Source of the DNA: Thioalkalivibrio sp.
Lineage (GTDB): Bacteria; Pseudomonadota; Gammaproteobacteria; SpSt-1174
DNA: 9,079 nucleotides
Direction of reading: 5' to 3'
Assembly (NCBI GenBank): GCA_011046015.1
Contig: DSBO01000058.1
Location: 1-9,079 of the forward strand
Part shown: one piece after another, positions 6,529 to 9,079 of the stretch
Position numbering within the stretch: position 1 is the stretch's first letter
Layout: each line of letters begins with the position of its first letter
The notes under the pieces: generated by a model
What the model was told of the DNA's origin: nothing
Database searches by the model: none
The model's input: the letters and a program-made list of their open reading frames with translations, nothing else
Program-made: the position numbers and the translations under genes

Positions 6529-7014
6529 ATGCGTCTGTTCCCGCTGCTGCTGTTGCTGTTCCTCACGGTCCCGCTGATCGAGATCTATCTGCTGATCAAG
6601 ATCGGCAGCGTCATCGGCGCGGGCTGGACCGTGTTCCTGGTCGTGTTCACCGCCGTGCTGGGCGCCGCCCTGCTGCGCCAGCAGGGGCTGTCCACCCTGG
6701 CGCGCTTCCAGCAGAGCGTGGCCCGCGGCGAGCTGCCGGCCACCACCCTGATCGAGGGCATGGTGCTGCTGGTGGGCGGGGCGATGCTGCTCACCCCGGG
6801 GTTTTTTACTGACGCGCTCGGGTTCCTCTGCCTGTTTCCACCGACCCGCCTGTTCCTGGCGCGCTGGCTTGCCAGCCGCGCCGTGGTGCAGGTGGGGGGG
6901 CTTGGCCAGCCGCCACGCGGGTCGCGTCGCGGCGGGGCGGACGACGGGCGCACCATCGAAGGCGAGTTCCACGAGGTCGACGACAAACCGGGCGATGACC
7001 CGCGCCTGCGCTGA
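6529..7014 (+). CDS. fxsA: FxsA family membrane protein
   Basis: The 161-residue protein has the standard FxsA layout. Hydrophobic helices run at about 3-24 (LFPLLLLLFLTVPLIEIYLL) and 27-48 (SVIGAGWTVFLVVFTAVLGA). The cytoplasmic motif LLRQQG follows at 49-54. A third hydrophobic stretch, LIEGMVLLVGGAMLLTPGFF (about 74-93), leads to the conserved TPGFFTD...GF...PPTR signature and another hydrophobic run before residue 115. A hydrophilic, Arg/Gly/Asp-rich tail ends the protein. FxsA is an inner-membrane protein named for suppressing F-plasmid exclusion of phage T7; its normal function is not known. In many gammaproteobacteria fxsA lies directly upstream of groES. Here about 1.3 kb of AT-rich DNA separates them. 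A GAGG element about 8 nt before the ATG is the probable ribosome-binding site, and a sigma-32 promoter precedes it. Confidence 0.95.
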   Translation: MRLFPLLLLLFLTVPLIEIYLLIKIGSVIGAGWTVFLVVFTAVLGAALLRQQGLSTLARFQQSVARGELPATTLIEGMVLLVGGAMLLTPGFFTDALGFLCLFPPTRLFLARWLASRAVVQVGGLGQPPRGSRRGGADDGRTIEGEFHEVDDKPGDDPRLR

Positions 7015-7054
7015 TCCCGGTTGTCGAGCGCCAATAAAAACGATAGTCGACGGG

Positions 7055-7066
7055 ATTCATGCCATT
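7055..7066 (+). repeat. Left copy of 12-bp direct repeat ATTCATGCCATT
   Basis: The same 12 bases occur at 8254-8265. The two copies lie near the ends of the AT-rich segment, as a duplicated target or attachment core might. A 12-bp exact match somewhere in 9 kb is not rare by chance, so only the placement is suggestive. Confidence 0.3.
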
Positions 7067-7078
7067 TAAGTTGATAGC
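7061..7078 (+). repeat. Left imperfect inverted repeat at the edge of the inserted segment
   Basis: GCCATTTAAGTTGATAGC is the reverse complement of 8338-8355 at 15 of 18 positions, including nine consecutive matches (GCTATCAAC). It sits 47 bp after the fxsA stop. With its partner it brackets the AT-rich block, as terminal inverted repeats of a mobile element would. No transposase gene lies between them. Confidence 0.35.
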
Positions 7079-7326
7079 GAGAAATAAATCGTAAATTCAA
7101 TAAGTTACGCGTAGGGATATCAGGCAGATGGATTTTCCAAATCCCGCGTCAGGTAAGCCAAGCCCCTTTCAAATCGCCGGGTTGTTCCTGATCGCACCCA
7201 ATGACTATCTGAGAATCTATGGACACTCGATGCATCGAGCCATTGTGCCTCTTACTGACTTCTTGATTTGCGTCTGAATTAGGATTATCACTAGCATCAA
7301 TCCATAAGTTTCAGGACGAATCTCGG

Positions 7327-8232
7327 TTGACTATACGTCAATCATTAATCAGGGAGCGATTCGATGCGATACCGGTTTGTTGCACCGCTGCTATTGGGTT
7401 TCTAACGATTTTTTCCAGCAGCAATGCTAATGCATACGCCTATTCGACATACTACGGTATCTACCAACATTACTACTTGTCTAGCGGCTTCCAGCCAATT
7501 AATACGGGTGCCTACGAGCGCCAAAATTATCGTTTTGTCTCCGGAATCATCGAGGCTCTCGCTGCCTCAGGTTATGGGTATCCCGCCGAGAACGGAGAAG
7601 AATGGCGATTCGATTTGTTGACTCAAGGCCAACTTCTTTCTCGACTTTCCTTCGTTTATCAAGACTATTGCATCTACTCAAGCGTTGATAATGGACCGTA
7701 CTATCTAATCGGTTGTGGCGGTGATCCGTTTTCCTATTGGTTAATCGGGACTTTTGATACGCAGTGCCTTGATACTGAGGATTACGAAGTTGTGGCCTAT
7801 CATGTAAATGATGCTGCGCCACCATCGCCATTCCGCCCAACAGACTTCGAGCCGTCGGCACCCAAGCTGACAGGTATTTCTGATATTACTCCGTCGCTCC
7901 CTTCGCGGTCGTCCACGCTTGCCGGTTCCAAGTTGACTCTTGCGGAAGAGTCAGGTGGTGCGTTTAGTGTGCACGTTAAAGTTACAGATAATCTCGATTG
8001 TGGGAAGCCAAAGGAGTGGGTGCGGATCGAGCCCTCTATCGAGAGACCTCCTTGCCTGTCCTTACTTATGTTCAGCGGCTCGTCAGAATGGGGTTGCGCT
8101 CAAGCCGCACCTGGGCGCTCTCACTGCATTCCGTGGAGGGCTCGCAACGGGCCTCGGCCTAGGTTGTCCGAGCGGGGCGGGGCGGATACGCGGGGGAAAG
8201 GTGATGTCGTGGCTTGTTGGGCCGCGCTCTAA
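7327..8232 (+). CDS. Unrecognised secreted protein, possibly frameshifted at the signal peptide
   Basis: The open frame is 301 codons from a TTG at 7327, which has no good ribosome-binding site. A better start is ATG 7364, seven nt after AGGGAG (7351-7356). It encodes MRYRFVAPLLLGF and then hits TAA at 7403, while the long frame continues there as GFLTIFSSSNANA. Joined, the two give an ideal 24-residue signal peptide ending in ANA and a product of about 289 residues. The gene is therefore either mutated by one base, mis-sequenced, or read by -1 frameshifting. The mature region is aromatic-rich at first (YAYSTYYGIYQHYY), with scattered cysteines (YQDYC, LIGCGG, DTQC, NLDC). A Pro/Ser-rich linker (about 189-222 of the 301-codon frame) precedes a beta-like stretch AFSVHVKVTDNLDCG. 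The last 60 or so codons are GC-rich, Arg/Gly-rich and unlike the rest, so the true C-terminus may be lost. I recognise no family. Composition differs strongly from its neighbours, which suggests acquisition. Confidence 0.45.
   Translation: MTIRQSLIRERFDAIPVCCTAAIGFLTIFSSSNANAYAYSTYYGIYQHYYLSSGFQPINTGAYERQNYRFVSGIIEALAASGYGYPAENGEEWRFDLLTQGQLLSRLSFVYQDYCIYSSVDNGPYYLIGCGGDPFSYWLIGTFDTQCLDTEDYEVVAYHVNDAAPPSPFRPTDFEPSAPKLTGISDITPSLPSRSSTLAGSKLTLAEESGGAFSVHVKVTDNLDCGKPKEWVRIEPSIERPPCLSLLMFSGSSEWGCAQAAPGRSHCIPWRARNGPRPRLSERGGADTRGKGDVVACWAAL
7364..7405 (+). other. Alternative start and putative -1 frameshift site (GGGTTTC then TAA)
   Basis: From ATG 7364 (Shine-Dalgarno AGGGAG at 7351-7356) the frame reads twelve codons to GGT, then TTC, then stop TAA at 7403-7405. 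The bases G-GGT-TTC (7396-7402) fit the X-XXY-YYZ pattern of -1 slippery heptamers. Slipping back one base gives GGG-TTT-CTA-ACG, which continues exactly into the long frame and completes the signal peptide. A one-base loss from the G or T run would look identical. No convincing stimulatory hairpin follows; only a T6 run (7409-7414) and weak pairing were seen. Confidence 0.5.
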
Positions 8233-8253
8233 CTATATGATTCGGAATGATAA

Positions 8254-8265
8254 ATTCATGCCATT
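8254..8265 (+). repeat. Right copy of 12-bp direct repeat ATTCATGCCATT
   Basis: Identical to 7055-7066. It lies about 90 bp inside the right inverted repeat while the left copy overlaps the left inverted repeat, so the two repeat pairs do not define one clean element. Confidence 0.3.
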
Positions 8266-8337
8266 CTGATTAACTTCGGCTTGGTGCTCGATAGCGGGCT
8301 GTAAGGCGCAATCCAGGCTCTCAAGTCTATTGGCAAA

Positions 8338-8355
8338 GCTATCAACCTTATTGGC
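8338..8355 (-). repeat. Right imperfect inverted repeat at the edge of the inserted segment
   Basis: GCTATCAACCTTATTGGC matches the reverse complement of 7061-7078 at 15 of 18 positions. It ends 15 bp before the -35 box of the groES promoter, so the regulatory region of groESL begins right after it. Confidence 0.35.
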
Positions 8356-8370
8356 GGGCGACAGGTGGTC

Positions 8371-8398
8371 TTGACTTCGGCCTGACCGTCACTATCAT
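8371..8398 (+). promoter_or_regulatory. Sigma-70 promoter of groES-groEL
   Basis: TTGACT (8371-8376, five of six) is followed by a 16-bp spacer and TATCAT (8393-8398, five of six). The predicted start near 8405 falls inside the CIRCE operator, the usual geometry for HrcA repression. No sigma-32 box was found here, unlike the fxsA promoter. Confidence 0.7.
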
Positions 8399-8424
8399 TA
8401 GCACTCACTTAGCCAGAGTGCTAA
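8398..8424 (+). promoter_or_regulatory. CIRCE operator (HrcA binding site), perfect consensus
   Basis: TTAGCACTC (8398-8406), nine bases, then GAGTGCTAA (8416-8424) matches the CIRCE consensus at all 18 arm positions. HrcA bound here blocks transcription of groESL; GroE activity is needed to keep HrcA functional, so misfolded protein relieves repression. It overlaps the last base of the -10 and the predicted start site. An hrcA gene is expected elsewhere in the genome. Confidence 0.96.
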
Positions 8425-8477
8425 CAATCACAACACGTTTCTCGCATTCAACTACCTGAGAAAGGAGTGAACTCAAC

Positions 8478-8765
8478 ATGAAACTGCGTCCCCTGCACGA
8501 TCGCGTGATCGTTAAGCGCATGGAAGAAGAGCGGACCACCGCCGGTGGCATCGTGATCCCGGACAGCGCCGCCGAGAAGCCGGCCCGTGGCGAAATCGTC
8601 GCCGTAGGCGGCGGCAAGAAGACCGACGACGGCAAAGTCATCCCGCTGGACGTGAAGGTGGGCGACCAGGTGCTGTTCGGCAAGTACGCCGGCACCGAGG
8701 TCAAGGTCGCCGGCGAAGATATGCTGGTGATGCGCGAAGAAGACATCGTGGCGATCTTCGAGTAA
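8478..8765 (+). CDS. groES: GroES co-chaperonin (Hsp10)
   Basis: The 95-residue protein has full GroES length. It begins with KLRPLHDRVIVKR, followed by the mobile loop EEERTTAGGIVIPDSA (about 16-31), whose Gly23-Gly24-Ile25-Val26-Ile27 docks on GroEL. Then come KPARGEIVAVGGGK and the C-terminal KVGDQVLFGKYAGTEVK and EEDIVAIFE. Seven copies form the cap that closes the GroEL folding chamber in the cytoplasm. AAAGGAG lies about 10 nt before the ATG, a strong ribosome-binding site. The leader carries the CIRCE element. groEL follows after 53 bp with no terminator, so they form one transcript. Its GC-rich codon use returns to that of the core genome, unlike the ORF upstream. Confidence 0.99.
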   Translation: MKLRPLHDRVIVKRMEEERTTAGGIVIPDSAAEKPARGEIVAVGGGKKTDDGKVIPLDVKVGDQVLFGKYAGTEVKVAGEDMLVMREEDIVAIFE

Positions 8766-8818
8766 TCGTCGCCATTTGTCCGGTCGTCAGAATTCAATCT
8801 ATTCAGAGGTAGAAACAC

Positions 8819-9079
<261 letters not shown>

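Larger units (their letters stand above)
7015..7326. other. AT-richer gap between fxsA and the unrecognised ORF
   Basis: Base composition drops abruptly after fxsA. Just after the stop, ATCCC (7014-7018) and GTCGA (7023-7027) can pair with TCGAC-GGGAT (7047-7056). This is an interrupted hairpin without a T tract, so at best a weak terminator. A 49-codon open frame (ATG 7128 to TGA 7275-7277, starting MDFPNPASGK) has no good ribosome-binding site and resembles nothing I know; I do not call it a gene. TTGATT (7263-7268) with TATCAC (7286-7291) at 17 bp is a weak possible promoter for the following ORF. Nothing else stands out. Confidence 0.5.
8233..8370. other. Gap between the inserted ORF and the groES promoter
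   Basis: This stretch holds the right copy of the 12-bp direct repeat and the right inverted repeat. TATTGGC also occurs twice (8328-8334 and 8349-8355, the second with the inverted repeat). No ORF, RNA gene or sigma-32 box was seen. Confidence 0.4.

Noticed and set aside
7014..7056. Interrupted hairpin after fxsA as a terminator
   Set aside because: There is a four-base bulge, a 19-nt loop and no T tract, so it is too weak to call.
7058..7078. Resemblance of CATGCC...TTAAGTTGAT to insertion-sequence ends
   Set aside because: The likeness is only from memory and partial, and no transposase or exact terminal pair supports naming an IS family.
7128..7277. 49-codon ORF starting MDFPNPASGK
   Set aside because: It has no good ribosome-binding site, no recognisable family and a length expected by chance in AT-richer DNA.
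7940..8269. 109-codon overlapping frame at the 3' end of the inserted ORF
   Set aside because: It overlaps the longer frame, its start lacks a ribosome-binding site and its product shows no known pattern. The open frames there follow from high GC.

Overview
This is a GC-rich chromosomal segment of a gammaproteobacterium. The gene set dsbD-cutA, fxsA and groES-groEL is the arrangement commonly seen around the chaperonin locus in that class. The GC-rich coding style and a perfect CIRCE operator before groES (HrcA control, absent in Escherichia coli) suggest a Chromatiales/Ectothiorhodospiraceae- or Xanthomonadales-like lineage rather than an enteric. This placement is inference; no rRNA or other strong taxonomic marker is present.

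Left block (1-3602, minus strand): a compact operon reads periplasmic thioredoxin-like protein, TolC-type outer-membrane channel, short HlyD/RND-type periplasmic adaptor, 44-bp gap, cutA, dsbD. Three junctions are 4-bp ATGA overlaps, so translation is probably coupled. All products except CutA should act in the envelope. DsbD brings reducing power to the periplasm, and the CPFC thioredoxin is a plausible client. The channel and adaptor have no inner-membrane pump encoded beside them. The visible DsbD N-terminus appears to begin a second copy of its alpha domain.

Central block (3779-6428, plus strand): a secreted GlcG/HbpS-family (haem-binding type) protein, a two-TM NarL-type histidine kinase and a NarL/LuxR-type response regulator are packed with a 6-bp gap and an 8-bp overlap. 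This resembles the HbpS-SenS-SenR redox/haem sensing system of Streptomyces, and suggests a periplasmic accessory protein feeding a kinase. A short hairpin with a T6 tract follows.

Right block (6460-9079, plus strand): fxsA sits behind a near-consensus sigma-32 heat-shock promoter. Between fxsA and groES lies about 1.3 kb of clearly AT-richer DNA. It contains one unrecognised secreted-protein ORF, whose best start (ATG 7364 with a good Shine-Dalgarno) is out of frame with the main reading frame. The two frames join at a GGGTTTC heptamer directly before a stop codon. Imperfect inverted repeats lie close to both edges of this segment, which looks acquired. After it come a sigma-70 promoter overlapping a perfect CIRCE operator, then groES, then the first 87 codons of groEL.

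The most interesting points are the HbpS-like three-gene sensor, the pump-less channel/adaptor/thioredoxin operon, the duplicated DsbD sensor domain, and the split signal peptide in the inserted gene.
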